Shown: in pieces, positions 1 through 8,923 of the stretch
Numbering within the stretch: the stretch's first letter is position 1
Layout of the letters: the number at the start of each line of letters is the position of its first letter
Source of the DNA: Clostridium_F caseinilyticum
Lineage (GTDB): Bacteria > Bacillota > Clostridia > Clostridiales > Clostridiaceae
Assembly: GCF_046127645.1 (NCBI RefSeq)
Contig: NZ_CP175919.1
Direction: 5' to 3' (one strand)
DNA: 64,000 bases
The notes under the pieces: model-generated
Databases searched by the model: none
What the model saw: the letters and a program-made list of their open reading frames with translations, nothing else
Told to the model about the DNA's origin: nothing
Made by a program: the position numbers and the translations under genes

Positions 1-44
1 AATCTTTAATAACAGAAGATAAAATAATTTAATAACAAAAGAAA

Positions 45-112
45 AATATATATTGTAATTACAAAACTAATGTATATTAATGAAAACAAAAGAAAAAATT
101 ACAATATATATT
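45..112. repeat. 16-bp inverted repeat with embedded A-rich direct repeats
   Basis: AATATATATTGTAATT at 45-60 is the exact reverse complement of 97-112. The spacer and right flank hold near-identical copies of an A-rich unit (about 77-101 and 115-140, one mismatch in about 26 bases), with a weaker third copy near 28-45. It lies upstream of the pyrR promoter and has no coding potential. It may be the terminator of a gene left of the window or a repeat remnant. Confidence 0.55.
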
Positions 113-145
113 CATTAATAAAAACAAAAGAAAAAATTAATTTTA

Positions 146-174
146 TTGAAAAACTGAATTAAATGTTGTATAAT
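146..174 (+). promoter_or_regulatory. sigma-A promoter of pyrR operon
   Basis: TTGAAA at 146-151 and a perfect TATAAT at 169-174 are separated by 17 bases. Transcription would start near 181, giving a leader of about 190 bases that contains the PyrR site and attenuator. Confidence 0.75.
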
Positions 175-200
175 AGTAAGAAATATTTTACCTTTAAAAT

Positions 201-279
201 GATCCTGTGAGGTCATAAGGCTACGAATAAATTGGGATGGAACTATTATGCCTTTACTCACAGAGTAGAGGCATTTTTT
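201..279 (+). promoter_or_regulatory. PyrR-binding leader and attenuator terminator
   Basis: GATCCTGTGAGGTC at 201-214 matches the conserved PyrR-binding loop of pyr leader RNAs (consensus ARUCCNGNGAGGYU). It is followed by a strong intrinsic terminator: TGCCTTTACTC (249-259), loop ACA, GAGTAGAGGCA (263-273) and a T run at 274-279. In Firmicutes PyrR with UMP or UTP favours the terminator, so the operon is shut off when pyrimidines are plentiful. The gene controlled is pyrR itself, so this is autoregulation. Confidence 0.85.
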
Positions 280-368
280 ATATTAAAAATCTTTATATTG
301 GTTTAGTTAAAACTTATATTAAGAGACAACTTAGTTAAGTTTCAATTTGTAGAAAAGGAGGTATAAAA

Positions 369-905
369 TTGAATCTTAAGGCTGAAATACTAGATGAAAA
401 AGGAATTAAAAGAAGCCTTACGAGAATAGCTCATGAAATAATAGAAAAAAATAAAGGAGTAGAAGATATTATTCTTGTAGGGATAAAGAGAAGAGGTTAT
501 CCTCTAGCTAAGAGAATAGCTGAAGCTATAGAAAGTATTGAGGATATAAAAGTACCTGTAGGTTCTGTAGATATAACCTTATACAGAGATGATTTAATTG
601 AAAAAACACAGCAGCCCATAATAAAAAGTTTAGATTTAGAACATCATATTAATGATAAGAAAATAATATTAGTAGATGATGTAGTATTTACAGGAAGAAC
701 GGTAAGAGCAGCTATGGATGCTACCATACATCATGGAAGACCTGCTGCTATACAATTAGCCGTTTTGGTTGATAGAGGACATAGAGAGTTACCTATAAGA
801 CCAGATTTTGTAGGAAAGAACATTCCAACCTCAAAAGCAGAAGTAGTATCAGTAAATCTAAAAGAACTTGATGGAGAAGATTCCATTAAAATATTTGAAA
901 AATAG
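369..905 (+). CDS. pyrR: PyrR bifunctional regulator / uracil phosphoribosyltransferase
   Basis: PyrR binds pyr leader RNA to cause attenuation and has weak uracil phosphoribosyltransferase activity (uracil + PRPP to UMP). The 178-residue length is normal for the family. The PRPP loop is seen at about residues 99-111 (IILVDDVVFTGRT). The start is TTG; it sits 7 bases after a perfect AAGGAGG (355-361). A PyrR-binding leader and terminator lie just upstream, and the uracil permease gene follows 43 bp downstream, so this is a small autoregulated pyrimidine uptake/salvage operon. Confidence 0.95.
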   Translation: MNLKAEILDEKGIKRSLTRIAHEIIEKNKGVEDIILVGIKRRGYPLAKRIAEAIESIEDIKVPVGSVDITLYRDDLIEKTQQPIIKSLDLEHHINDKKIILVDDVVFTGRTVRAAMDATIHHGRPAAIQLAVLVDRGHRELPIRPDFVGKNIPTSKAEVVSVNLKELDGEDSIKIFEK

Positions 906-948
906 AGTCTTTTAAAATAGTCCAGAGAGACTAAAAGGAGGAAATAAT

Positions 949-2292
949 ATGAGAAAATATGTAGACGTAAATGAAAAATTACCTATCTTAAAAACTATAC
1001 CATTAAGTTTTCAACATTTATTTGCAATGGTGGGAGCAACTATATTAGTTCCAATGCTTACAGGCATGAGTCCTTCTATTGCATTGTTTGGAAGCGGTGT
1101 AGGAACACTTCTTTATGTACTTTGTACAAAGGCAAAATTACCAGCTTATATAGGATCATCTTTTGCATTCATAGGACCTATGACAGTAGCATCATCAGCT
1201 TATGGAACTAATGCAATGTTATCTGGAATAATAGCAGCAGGTTTAATTTATATATTAGTAGCAGCTATAATAAGTTTTACAGGAACAGATTGGCTAAACA
1301 AGGTATTACCACCAATTGTAGTTGGTTCTGTTGTAATTGTAATAGGTTTAGGATTAGCAGGAGTAGCAATAAACTGGGCAGGTCTAAATTCTAGTTTTAC
1401 TATAGATTCAATGCAAAGTGTGCCAAGATGGGCATGGATTACAGTTTCTATGATAACTTTAGGTATAGGAATACTAGGAACTATGTATTTTAAAGGTTTC
1501 TTAGGAGTAATACCAATTCTTATAGCGATGATATGTGGATATATTTCAGCACTAGCGTTAGGGGCTGTATCTCAAGAAACTTTAACTAAAATAGCAACTG
1601 CACCTTTATTTCAACTTCCGCCATTTATGAAACCAGAGTTTAATATAAATGCTATGATATTAATGGCACCAGTAGCTTTTGTAACATTAGCAGAGCATAT
1701 TGGACATGTTTATGTAACAAATAATGTAGTAGGAAAAGATTTTACAAAAGATCCTGGACTTCATAGATCTATATTAGGAGATGGAGTAGCTACACTACTG
1801 GCAGGATTTATAGGAGGACCTCCAAATACAACTTACGGGGAGAACATAGGAGTTATGGCTATAACTAAAGTGTATAGTGTATGGGTAATTATAGGAGCCG
1901 CAATAATAGCAATTATACTTTCATTTATAGGACCTGTAGCTACATTAATCGCTACTATACCAATGCCAGTAATGGGAGGCGTGAGTATACTATTATTCGG
2001 AATAATAGCTTCCTCAGGTTTTAGAGTATTTGTAGAAGATAAAATAGATTTTAGTAAAAAGAGAAACTTAATAATATCCTCTGTAATAGTAGTATTAGGA
2101 ATAGGTGGAGCTGCAGTAAAATTTAAGTTAGCAGGATCGGAAGTAGAAATAGCAGGAGTTGCATTAGCAACATTAGTAGGAATAATATTAAACTTAATAC
2201 TTCCACAAGAAAGTAGAACAGAAGAAGATGATAATAAAGAAGAGAACAATAAGGAAGAGGCTGTTAAAACTATAGAGAAAAAGGTAGTTTAA
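949..2292 (+). CDS. uraA: Uracil permease (NCS2 family)
   Basis: Integral membrane uracil:proton symporter of the nucleobase-cation symporter 2 family, 447 residues with about 12-14 hydrophobic segments. The N-terminal QHLFAMVGATILVP stretch and the central AEHIGHV and GGPPNTTYGENIG motifs are family hallmarks; the latter holds substrate-contacting residues. The last about 25 residues are a Glu/Lys-rich cytoplasmic tail. It has a strong AAGGAGG site and follows pyrR closely, so it should be under the same attenuator. The long hairpin just downstream probably ends the transcript. In Bacilli the same gene is called pyrP. Confidence 0.93.
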   Translation: MRKYVDVNEKLPILKTIPLSFQHLFAMVGATILVPMLTGMSPSIALFGSGVGTLLYVLCTKAKLPAYIGSSFAFIGPMTVASSAYGTNAMLSGIIAAGLIYILVAAIISFTGTDWLNKVLPPIVVGSVVIVIGLGLAGVAINWAGLNSSFTIDSMQSVPRWAWITVSMITLGIGILGTMYFKGFLGVIPILIAMICGYISALALGAVSQETLTKIATAPLFQLPPFMKPEFNINAMILMAPVAFVTLAEHIGHVYVTNNVVGKDFTKDPGLHRSILGDGVATLLAGFIGGPPNTTYGENIGVMAITKVYSVWVIIGAAIIAIILSFIGPVATLIATIPMPVMGGVSILLFGIIASSGFRVFVEDKIDFSKKRNLIISSVIVVLGIGGAAVKFKLAGSEVEIAGVALATLVGIILNLILPQESRTEEDDNKEENNKEEAVKTIEKKVV

Positions 2293-2304
2293 AAGATTTA
2301 ATGT

Positions 2305-2449
2305 ATAATACCTTTTAAAGGTTAAGAATTAAAACAAAAAGTATTTTTAGTCAATAAATATCTATAAAAATAAAGTATTTTAATTATTTTTATAGATATT
2401 TATTTTCTCTAAAAGTACTTTTTCTTTTAATAGGTTTAAAAGGTATTAT
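2305..2449. repeat. 145-bp long palindromic hairpin
   Basis: Three nested pairs of arms fold one continuous stem. The outer 15 bp (2305-2319 with 2435-2449) and inner 20 bp (2353-2372 with 2385-2404) are perfect. The middle 15 bp (2336-2350 with 2409-2423) has one G.U pair. The loop is only 12 bases (2373-2384). It is far longer than a usual terminator, and is either a compound bidirectional terminator or a fold-back/MITE-like element. There is no ORF inside. Confidence 0.8.
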
Positions 2450-2623
2450 TCTAATTTGTGTTTATAAAAAGCTTGAAAGTTATATATATTTTTTTAAAAA
2501 GAATTTCATTATGGATTTCTTAAATCATCTGTAAAAAATTTATGCTAGCTTCTATTATTTGTTTAAAAATATGCATGTGCGCCGTAAAAGGCATTTTAAA
2601 AAGATCAATCATATTCGTACTCT

Positions 2624-2656
2624 AAATAATAAAAGTCCCTAGCACTTTTATTATTT
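2624..2656. terminator. AT-rich hairpin
   Basis: AAATAATAAAAGT (2624-2636) pairs perfectly with ACTTTTATTATTT (2644-2656) across a 7-base loop. It lies between the long palindrome and the xth gene. The interval 2450-2743 otherwise shows nothing coding; the hairpin may be a terminator or part of the xth leader. Confidence 0.45.
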
Positions 2657-2743
2657 TACGTGTGTTTTTGAAATTTATTTGGTATAATTTATAATAGTTA
2701 TTAAATAACATTATTTATATGAATTTAAGAAAAGGTGATTATT

Positions 2744-3505
2744 ATGAGAATTTATTCTTGGAATGTTAATGGGTTAAGAGCAGTAGCAAAAAAGAATTTT
2801 TTAGAATGGATAGAGGAAGAAAATCCTGATATATTATGTATTCAAGAAACTAAATTACAGGAGAATCAACTAGAAGATAATATAAAAAATATAGAAGGAT
2901 ATTATTCTTATTTTAGTTTTGCGGAGAAAAAGGGATATAGTGGTGTGGCTACTTATACTAAAGAAGATCCTATTTCAGTAAAATATGGGATAGGTATAGA
3001 AAAGTTTGATTCAGAAGGAAGAATACTTATAACAGAATTTAAAGACTTTACACTTTTAAATATATATTTTCCTAATGGACAAAGGGATGAAGAAAGACTT
3101 CAATATAAATTAGAGTTTTATGAAGCTTTATTTAATTATTGTGATGAACTAGTTAAGGAAGGCAAAAATCTGGTTATATGTGGGGATTACAATACAGCTC
3201 ATAATGAGATAGATCTTAAGAATCCTAAAGCTAATGAAAAAACTTCAGGATTTCTAAGAATAGAAAGAGATTGGCTAGATAAAATAATAGAAAGAGGATA
3301 TACAGATACTTTTAGAAATATGAATCCAGATAAGATTAAATACTCTTGGTGGAGCTATAGATTTAAAGCTAGAGAAAGAAATGCAGGATGGAGAATTGAT
3401 TATCATTTTGTTTCAAATAATTTATTGGATAAAGTGAAAAACACAGAAATATTAAACCATGTTTATGGATCAGATCATTGCCCTGTAATGGTAGAGTTAG
3501 ATTGA
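2744..3505 (+). CDS. xth: Exodeoxyribonuclease III / AP endonuclease
   Basis: Mg-dependent DNA repair nuclease of the ExoIII (endonuclease/exonuclease/phosphatase) family, which cleaves abasic sites and trims 3' ends. The N-terminus RIYSWNVNGLRA, the metal-binding Glu in IQETKLQ, GDYNTAHNEIDL and the C-terminal GSDHCPV catalytic Asp-His are all visible. About 253 residues, normal length. I take ATG 2744 as the start because the upstream in-frame GTG (2735) lies inside the ribosome binding site AAAGGTG. It appears monocistronic. Confidence 0.93.
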   Translation: MRIYSWNVNGLRAVAKKNFLEWIEEENPDILCIQETKLQENQLEDNIKNIEGYYSYFSFAEKKGYSGVATYTKEDPISVKYGIGIEKFDSEGRILITEFKDFTLLNIYFPNGQRDEERLQYKLEFYEALFNYCDELVKEGKNLVICGDYNTAHNEIDLKNPKANEKTSGFLRIERDWLDKIIERGYTDTFRNMNPDKIKYSWWSYRFKARERNAGWRIDYHFVSNNLLDKVKNTEILNHVYGSDHCPVMVELD

Positions 3506-3664
3506 TATTAGTCTGATTGATTCATATAATATTAGTTAATTGTTTAATATTGTCCTGTAATATTAGAGTTAAAGTAAGTAATAGATAATTATGTTTAAAG
3601 AAAATTTTATAAAAATTTATTTAGTATATTAAATAAAAATTATATTTAAATAGGAGATGAAAAA

Positions 3665-4807
3665 ATGGAATATACACTAATTGCCACAGCAACTTTTGGA
3701 TTAGAAAAGGTAGTAGCTAATGAATTAAAAGAATTAGGTTATGATGATTTAAAAATAGAGAATGGGAAAGTTACATTTGTAGGTGATGAAAGAGATATAG
3801 TTACATGTAATATGTGGCTTAGAACTGCAGATAGAGTTTTAATAAAGATGGCAGAATTTAAGGCAGAAAGCTTTGAGGAACTTTTTCAAGGAACTAAAGC
3901 AGTATCTTGGGGAGAATATATTTCTGAGGACGGATTTATGCATGTTACAGGAAAATCTATTAAATCTACATTACATAGTGTGCCAGATTGTCAATCTATA
4001 GTAAAAAAAGCTGTAATAGAAGCTATGAAGAGAGAGTATGTTAAGGATTGGTTTAGTGAAGATGGAGCAGAGTATAAAATAGAGGTAGGTATTTTAAAGG
4101 ATATAGTTACATTAACATTAGATACTTCAGGTTCAGGTCTTCATAAAAGGGGGTATAGAGAAAATGCAGGAGAAGCTCCTCTTAAGGAAACATTGGCAGC
4201 AGCGTTAGTACTTTTAAGCAAATGGAAACCTTCAAGAATACTTGCAGATCCTATGTGTGGTTCTGGAACTATTGCCATAGAAGCGGCTTTGATAGGTAAA
4301 AACATAGCACCAGGATTAAATAGAAGTTTTGCAGCAGAACAGTGGGATATAATACCTATTAATATGTGGGAAGAAGTAAGACGTCATGCTAGAAACTCTA
4401 TAAATAAAGAAGACTTTAGAATACTAGCGTCAGATATAGATGGTAGGGTATTAAAAACTGCTAGAGATAATGCAGAAAAAGCAGGAGTTTCTAATTATAT
4501 AGCTTTTCAAAAGATGCCTATGGAAGATTTTAAATCAAGAAAAAAATATGGAGTTATAATAACTAATCCACCCTATGGTGAAAGGTTAAATACATTAAAA
4601 GAAGTAGAAAAACTTTATAAAAATTTAGGTGTAGTATACTCTGAATTACAAGATTGGTCTTGCTTTATATTAACTTCTTATGAAGGATTTGAAAAAATAT
4701 TTGGAAAAAAATCAGATAAAAATAGAAAACTATATAACGGAAGATTAAAATGTTATTATTATCAATACATAGGATTAGAACCTCCTAAGAAATATTATGA
4801 AAAATAA
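3665..4807 (+). CDS. THUMP-domain 23S rRNA (guanine-N2) methyltransferase, RlmL/YpsC-like
   Basis: SAM-dependent RNA methyltransferase of 380 residues. An N-terminal ferredoxin-like/THUMP region (about 1-155) is followed by a Rossmann methyltransferase with a DPMCGSGTIAIEAA motif (SAM binding) and the catalytic NPPYGERL near residue 300, typical of N2-guanine methylation. This matches the family named RlmL N-terminal half or YpsC in Bacilli. A consensus AGGAGA site precedes the ATG. The exact target base cannot be read from sequence. Confidence 0.88.
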   Translation: MEYTLIATATFGLEKVVANELKELGYDDLKIENGKVTFVGDERDIVTCNMWLRTADRVLIKMAEFKAESFEELFQGTKAVSWGEYISEDGFMHVTGKSIKSTLHSVPDCQSIVKKAVIEAMKREYVKDWFSEDGAEYKIEVGILKDIVTLTLDTSGSGLHKRGYRENAGEAPLKETLAAALVLLSKWKPSRILADPMCGSGTIAIEAALIGKNIAPGLNRSFAAEQWDIIPINMWEEVRRHARNSINKEDFRILASDIDGRVLKTARDNAEKAGVSNYIAFQKMPMEDFKSRKKYGVIITNPPYGERLNTLKEVEKLYKNLGVVYSELQDWSCFILTSYEGFEKIFGKKSDKNRKLYNGRLKCYYYQYIGLEPPKKYYEK

Positions 4808-5037
4808 TATTTAAAGATTATAGATTCAAGTAGTAATTTATTATATAAGTTTATTTCGATAGTTTAATATAGGACGCTACTTAATATAAAACTGACTAGC
4901 TAAAGTTAAATTATTTTAATATATATCATTTTTTATAATATCTAGGAATTAATGAAGATAGTTAAGTAATGTAAATATTAGAATTATAAATAAGGGTGGT
5001 GAAATTTTATGGGATTATAATATCTCATAAATAAAAT

Positions 5038-5583
5038 ATGGATAGACTAATAAAAGTAGAAAACATTAAAGATATATTACCTATTTATAAAAACACAGCT
5101 ATTGAGAAGCTTTTGAAATATCATAATTTAGGTTATAAAATAGAAAAATATGATAATGCAGAATTGTTAGTTGGAATGTGTATGGATAATCGTAAGCAAC
5201 TTAATATACCTAATAATTTTGCATATATACTTAGAACCGGTGGAGGAAACTTAAGATATAGTGAGTTTAAAATATCTTATGCTATTGCAGTAGGTGGAGT
5301 TAAAGCTTTAGCATTAATAGGACATAATCGTTGTGGAATGGTAAATTTAATGAATAAAAAGGAAAGATTTATTCAAGGATTAGTTGATAATGCTGGTTGG
5401 GATAGAAGTCAAGCTGAAGAACATTTTATGAGTTTAGCTCCTATGTTTGAAATAGAAAATGAAACTAGCTTTTTATTAAGTGAAACTAAAAGGCTAAGAG
5501 AAAAATATCCTAAAATATTAATAGCGCCATTATTTTATAATGTAGATGATAATTTATTATACTTAGTTAAGGAGAATGATTAG
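5038..5583 (+). CDS. Beta-carbonic anhydrase-like protein
   Basis: 181 residues. Beta-carbonic anhydrases bind zinc with Cys, His and Cys in CxDxR and HxxC motifs; here these are CMDNR (about residue 47) and HNRC (about 95), so the zinc site and the catalytic Asp-Arg dyad look intact. A glycine-rich RTGGGN stretch lies between them, as in the family. Expected reaction is CO2 hydration, but divergent members are untested. The start is odd: the strong site AAGGGTGGTGAAA (4992-5004) serves a 3-codon ORF (5009-5020), and ATG 5038 has no clear site of its own. A stop at 5032 rules out an upstream in-frame start. Confidence 0.72.
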   Translation: MDRLIKVENIKDILPIYKNTAIEKLLKYHNLGYKIEKYDNAELLVGMCMDNRKQLNIPNNFAYILRTGGGNLRYSEFKISYAIAVGGVKALALIGHNRCGMVNLMNKKERFIQGLVDNAGWDRSQAEEHFMSLAPMFEIENETSFLLSETKRLREKYPKILIAPLFYNVDDNLLYLVKEND

Positions 5584-5715
5584 AGAATATTTAGCTATTT
5601 TATTATTAAAATGATTTAAATTTATTTTATGTTAAAAAATATAAGGAAAATGTAATTATTTAGCAATTGATTAAGCAAAATATGATAAAAAAGTTAAAAA
5701 GTGTTTAAAAAGTAT

Positions 5716-5743
5716 TTGAAAAGTTAATATTATGTTCTATAAT
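5716..5743 (+). promoter_or_regulatory. Sigma-A promoter of modA
   Basis: TTGAAA at 5716-5721 and TATAAT at 5738-5743 are 16 bases apart, about 30 bases before the modA start. No obvious molybdate or Moco riboswitch structure fits in the short leader. Confidence 0.65.
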
Positions 5744-5773
5744 TAAAATATACAAAAATTAGGGGGGATTATT

Positions 5774-6589
5774 TTGAAAAAATTTTTGAGTATTTTAATT
5801 GTAGGTACTTTATCATTAGGACTATTTGGATGTGCTAATGGAAAAGTAGAAGAAAAAAAGGAAGATACATCAAGTAAGAAAGAATCTAAAGAAAATCTTG
5901 ATGTAACTGTATCTGCTGCTGCTAGTTTAACAGAAGCTTTAACAGAGATACAGAAAAAATATGAAAAAGAAACAGGAGCTAAAGTTTCAATAACTTTTGA
6001 TGCCTCAGGAACACTTCAAAAGCAAATAGAACAAGGAGCTCCAAGCGACTTATTTATATCAGCATCTAAGAAGAATATGGATAAATTACAGGAAGAAAAA
6101 TTAATAGAGAATGATACAAGAAAAGATTTATTAGGAAATAAACTTGTTTTAATTGTATCTGAAGAAAATAAGGATAAAAAAGTTGAAAATGTATCTGATT
6201 TAAAAAATATTGATTCTAAATTAGCTATAGGAGAGCCTGAAGCTGTTCCAGCTGGAAAATATGCAAAAGAAGCTATAGAATATTATAAATTATGGGATGT
6301 TTTAAAAGATAAGATTGTATACGGAAAATCTGTAAAACAAGTTGCTAAATATGTAGAGAGTGGAGAAGCAGCTGCAGGAATTGTTTACAATAATGATGCT
6401 AAAGTATTAAAGAAAAGTTACATAAGATATACTTTTGATGAAAAATCTCATAATCCTATTGTTTATCCAATGGCAGTAGTTAAAAATAGTAAAAATAAAG
6501 AAGGAGCAAAGAAATTTGCAGAATATATTCAAACAAAAGAATCTCAAGATATATTTATAAAATATGGATTTGATTATATAGCAAAATAG
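5774..6589 (+). CDS. modA: Molybdate ABC transporter substrate-binding lipoprotein
   Basis: Extracellular lipoprotein that captures molybdate or tungstate for the ModBC importer. The 271-residue protein starts at TTG after GGGGGG and has a lipoprotein signal with lipobox LFGC (Cys about residue 20) and a Lys/Glu-rich linker. ModA-type features follow: SAAASLTEAL near the mature N-terminus, FDASGTLQKQIEQGAPSDLF, and GEPEAVPAGKYA. modB begins 9 bp downstream. Confidence 0.94.
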   Translation: MKKFLSILIVGTLSLGLFGCANGKVEEKKEDTSSKKESKENLDVTVSAAASLTEALTEIQKKYEKETGAKVSITFDASGTLQKQIEQGAPSDLFISASKKNMDKLQEEKLIENDTRKDLLGNKLVLIVSEENKDKKVENVSDLKNIDSKLAIGEPEAVPAGKYAKEAIEYYKLWDVLKDKIVYGKSVKQVAKYVESGEAAAGIVYNNDAKVLKKSYIRYTFDEKSHNPIVYPMAVVKNSKNKEGAKKFAEYIQTKESQDIFIKYGFDYIAK

Positions 6590-6598
6590 GAAGTTGTT

Positions 6599-7270
6599 AT
6601 GATATTACAACCAATTATTTTATCACTAAAAGTAGCTTTTATATCTACCATTTTTACCTTTATATTTGGTATATTGTTGGCTAGAGTTTGCACTAAGTTT
6701 AATTTTAAAGGAAAAGATATACTTGAGAGTTTAATTATTTTGCCAATGGTTCTACCACCAACAATTACAGGTTATGGATTGCTTATTTTAATGAGTAAGA
6801 GGAATTTTATAGGAAAATTTTTATATGAGAACTTTGGAATAAGTATTATATTTACTCCAACTGCAGCTTGTGTTGCAGCCACAGTAGTTTCAATACCTTT
6901 AATGTATCAAAGTGCTAAAGCAGCATTCTTAAATATTGACCATATATATGAAAATGCAGCAAGAACACTTGGAGCAAGTGAGTGGAAGATTTTTTTAAAG
7001 ATTAGTTTTCCATTGGCATGGCCAGGTATAGTAGGTGGAAGTGTACTATCCTTTGCAAGGTCTTTAGGAGAATTTGGCGCTACTTTAATGGTTGCAGGAA
7101 ATATACCTGGCAAAACACAAACTATACCTACTGCTATATATTTTGCTGTAGATAATGGATATACAAAAGTTGCCAATACACTTTTAGGGATAGTTGTAGT
7201 TTTTAGTTTTCTTCTAATATTTTTATTAAATTCATGGTTAAAAAAGAAAGACTATAAAAGATTAAATTAA
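6599..7270 (+). CDS. modB: Molybdate ABC transporter permease
   Basis: Membrane subunit of the molybdate importer, 223 residues with about five membrane spans. The cytoplasmic coupling motif is seen as EnAaRTLGAS...FPLAWPGIVGG, followed by SFARSLGEFGATLMVAGN, which is typical of ModB. It is translationally close to modA (9-bp gap, site AGGAAG). The ATPase gene is not adjacent but starts 320 bp further on. Confidence 0.94.
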   Translation: MILQPIILSLKVAFISTIFTFIFGILLARVCTKFNFKGKDILESLIILPMVLPPTITGYGLLILMSKRNFIGKFLYENFGISIIFTPTAACVAATVVSIPLMYQSAKAAFLNIDHIYENAARTLGASEWKIFLKISFPLAWPGIVGGSVLSFARSLGEFGATLMVAGNIPGKTQTIPTAIYFAVDNGYTKVANTLLGIVVVFSFLLIFLLNSWLKKKDYKRLN

Positions 7271-7293
7271 ATATTAATAATATTTATAAAAGA

Positions 7294-7352
7294 TTAAAAG
7301 CAGTATGTATTGTGTTAGTGGACAAATTAACAAATATGATTACTGCTTTTAA
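7294..7352 (+). terminator. Possible terminator after modB
   Basis: TTAAAAGCAGTA (7294-7305) pairs perfectly with TACTGCTTTTAA (7341-7352), with a 35-base loop and only a weak T tail. The rest of 7271-7590 contains no gene or remnant that I can recognise. Confidence 0.4.
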
Positions 7353-7590
7353 TTATAGATTAATAAAAACCTATAATTTTTTAATTCTAAAAAAGCTATG
7401 AAAATGTTTAATGTATTATATGTATTTGATTAGGGAAAGTCAACAAAATCAATCAGTGTATAGGAATGTAAACTAGATATAGTAAAGAATCTTTAGTTAT
7501 TATAGTATAGACAATAAATAGTGATATATAGAAAAATAGTAAAATAGTATTTTAAAGTGTATAAAAAGATAATATAAGGAGATTCGATAA

Positions 7591-8226
7591 ATGGTAGAAT
7601 TAGATATAGTTAAAAAATTAAAATATTTTGATTTACAGTGTAAATTAAATTTAGGAAACGAAGTAGTTGCATTGCAAGGAACTTCAGGATCAGGAAAAAC
7701 AACTACTTTAGATTGTATTGCAGGTATTAAGAGACCAGACAAAGGAACTATTAATATTAATGATAGAGTTGTTTTTTCATCTTCACAAAATATAGATTTA
7801 CCAATAAAAGATAGACATATAGGATATTTATTTCAAAACTATGCTTTGTTTCCTCATATGACTGTGGAAGGAAACATATTATTTGGAGTAAAAAATCAAA
7901 AAGATTATGATATAAATTATATAAAGTATATAACTGAAATATTTAAAATAGAACATCTTAAAGATAGAAGACCTAATCAAATATCTGGTGGAGAAAAGCA
8001 GAGAGTAGCTTTAGCAAGAGCTTTGGCAGTAAAGCCTAATGTATTAATGTTAGATGAGCCATTTTCAGCATTGGACAAGGGTACTAAGGAAGTGGTTTAT
8101 AAAGAATTTATGGAATATAAAAAGAATTTTAAAATAAGTATTATTTTAGTTACTCACAATTCATATGAAGCAGAACTGCTGGCTGACAGGACAATGATTA
8201 TTCATGAAGGGGTACTGGGTACTTGA
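7591..8226 (+). CDS. modC: Molybdate ABC transporter ATP-binding protein, short form
   Basis: ATPase that powers ModAB. Walker A (GTSGSGKTT, about 30-38), Q-loop LFQNYALFPHMT, signature SGGEKQR (about 133) and Walker B VLMLDEPFSALD are all present. At 211 residues it stops right after the ATPase core and lacks the C-terminal MOP/TOBE molybdate-sensing domain of longer ModC proteins, so it probably lacks that substrate-level control. It has its own AAGGAG site and is separated from modB by 320 bp. Assignment to molybdate rests on synteny and the ModC-like N-terminus. Confidence 0.85.
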   Translation: MVELDIVKKLKYFDLQCKLNLGNEVVALQGTSGSGKTTTLDCIAGIKRPDKGTININDRVVFSSSQNIDLPIKDRHIGYLFQNYALFPHMTVEGNILFGVKNQKDYDINYIKYITEIFKIEHLKDRRPNQISGGEKQRVALARALAVKPNVLMLDEPFSALDKGTKEVVYKEFMEYKKNFKISIILVTHNSYEAELLADRTMIIHEGVLGT

Positions 8227-8322
8227 AAAAGTAATGATACTTTCAATATTGTTTAAAATAGTTTATAATAAAATATGTTTGTTTTTAAATTATAGCTAAT
8301 AGATGAAGGGATCGATGTAATT

Positions 8323-8895
8323 ATGAAAAGTTTTTTAAAGACATTACTTATTGTATTGATATGCATAGTTATAGCAGGATTTGCATTTTTTAAGATGGCT
8401 ACTTATCAAGGAGGAGACCAAGCAGAAAATTTAAGTGATAATTCTATTAAGAATGAAAATATATTGGATAAGTTAAAAAATGTAGAATTTAGTAAAGGAA
8501 CTTTAACAGTAAATGAAGATGATGTAAATGAGATGTTAAAGGTTTATTTTCAAAATGAAAAAAATGTAGGAAGTATGTTAGTTAAATCTGTTAAAGTAGA
8601 TACTAAAGATAATAAATTAAATTTATATGTACCAGTTAGATATAAGGGAATTGATTTACTTATGTCATCTAATGGAGATGTAAGCACAAGAGATGATAAA
8701 ATAATTTATAAGTTAGATAGTATAAAAATGGGGAAAATATCAGTACCTAAAAATATTCTTTTAGATGAAATAAAAAAATCAAATATTAGCAATATTGAAA
8801 CTAATGGAGATGAAATTATTATAGATAAAGGTATTACTAAAGTTAAAATGAAGGATATTAAAATTGAAGATGAAAAATTTAAAGTTAGTTTTTAA
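8323..8895 (+). CDS. Membrane-anchored YpmS-like protein (DUF2140)
   Basis: 190 residues with one N-terminal membrane helix (about 4-24) and an extracytoplasmic domain. The layout of a signal anchor, a short acidic linker, then a domain with NEDDVNEML and repeated K-x-D strands fits the YpmS/DUF2140 family, whose function is unknown. The start has an AAGGGA site. It ends before a strong terminator. The family name is tentative; nothing catalytic is visible. Confidence 0.55.
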   Translation: MKSFLKTLLIVLICIVIAGFAFFKMATYQGGDQAENLSDNSIKNENILDKLKNVEFSKGTLTVNEDDVNEMLKVYFQNEKNVGSMLVKSVKVDTKDNKLNLYVPVRYKGIDLLMSSNGDVSTRDDKIIYKLDSIKMGKISVPKNILLDEIKKSNISNIETNGDEIIIDKGITKVKMKDIKIEDEKFKVSF

Positions 8896-8923
8896 AAATA
8901 TATTTTTATTTTAGTTTTTCACT

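Noticed and set aside
1833..2249. Long minus-strand open frame inside the uracil permease gene
   Set aside because: It is a mirror of the permease codons, low in complexity (Ile, Pro, Ser, Ala), and has no ribosome binding site.
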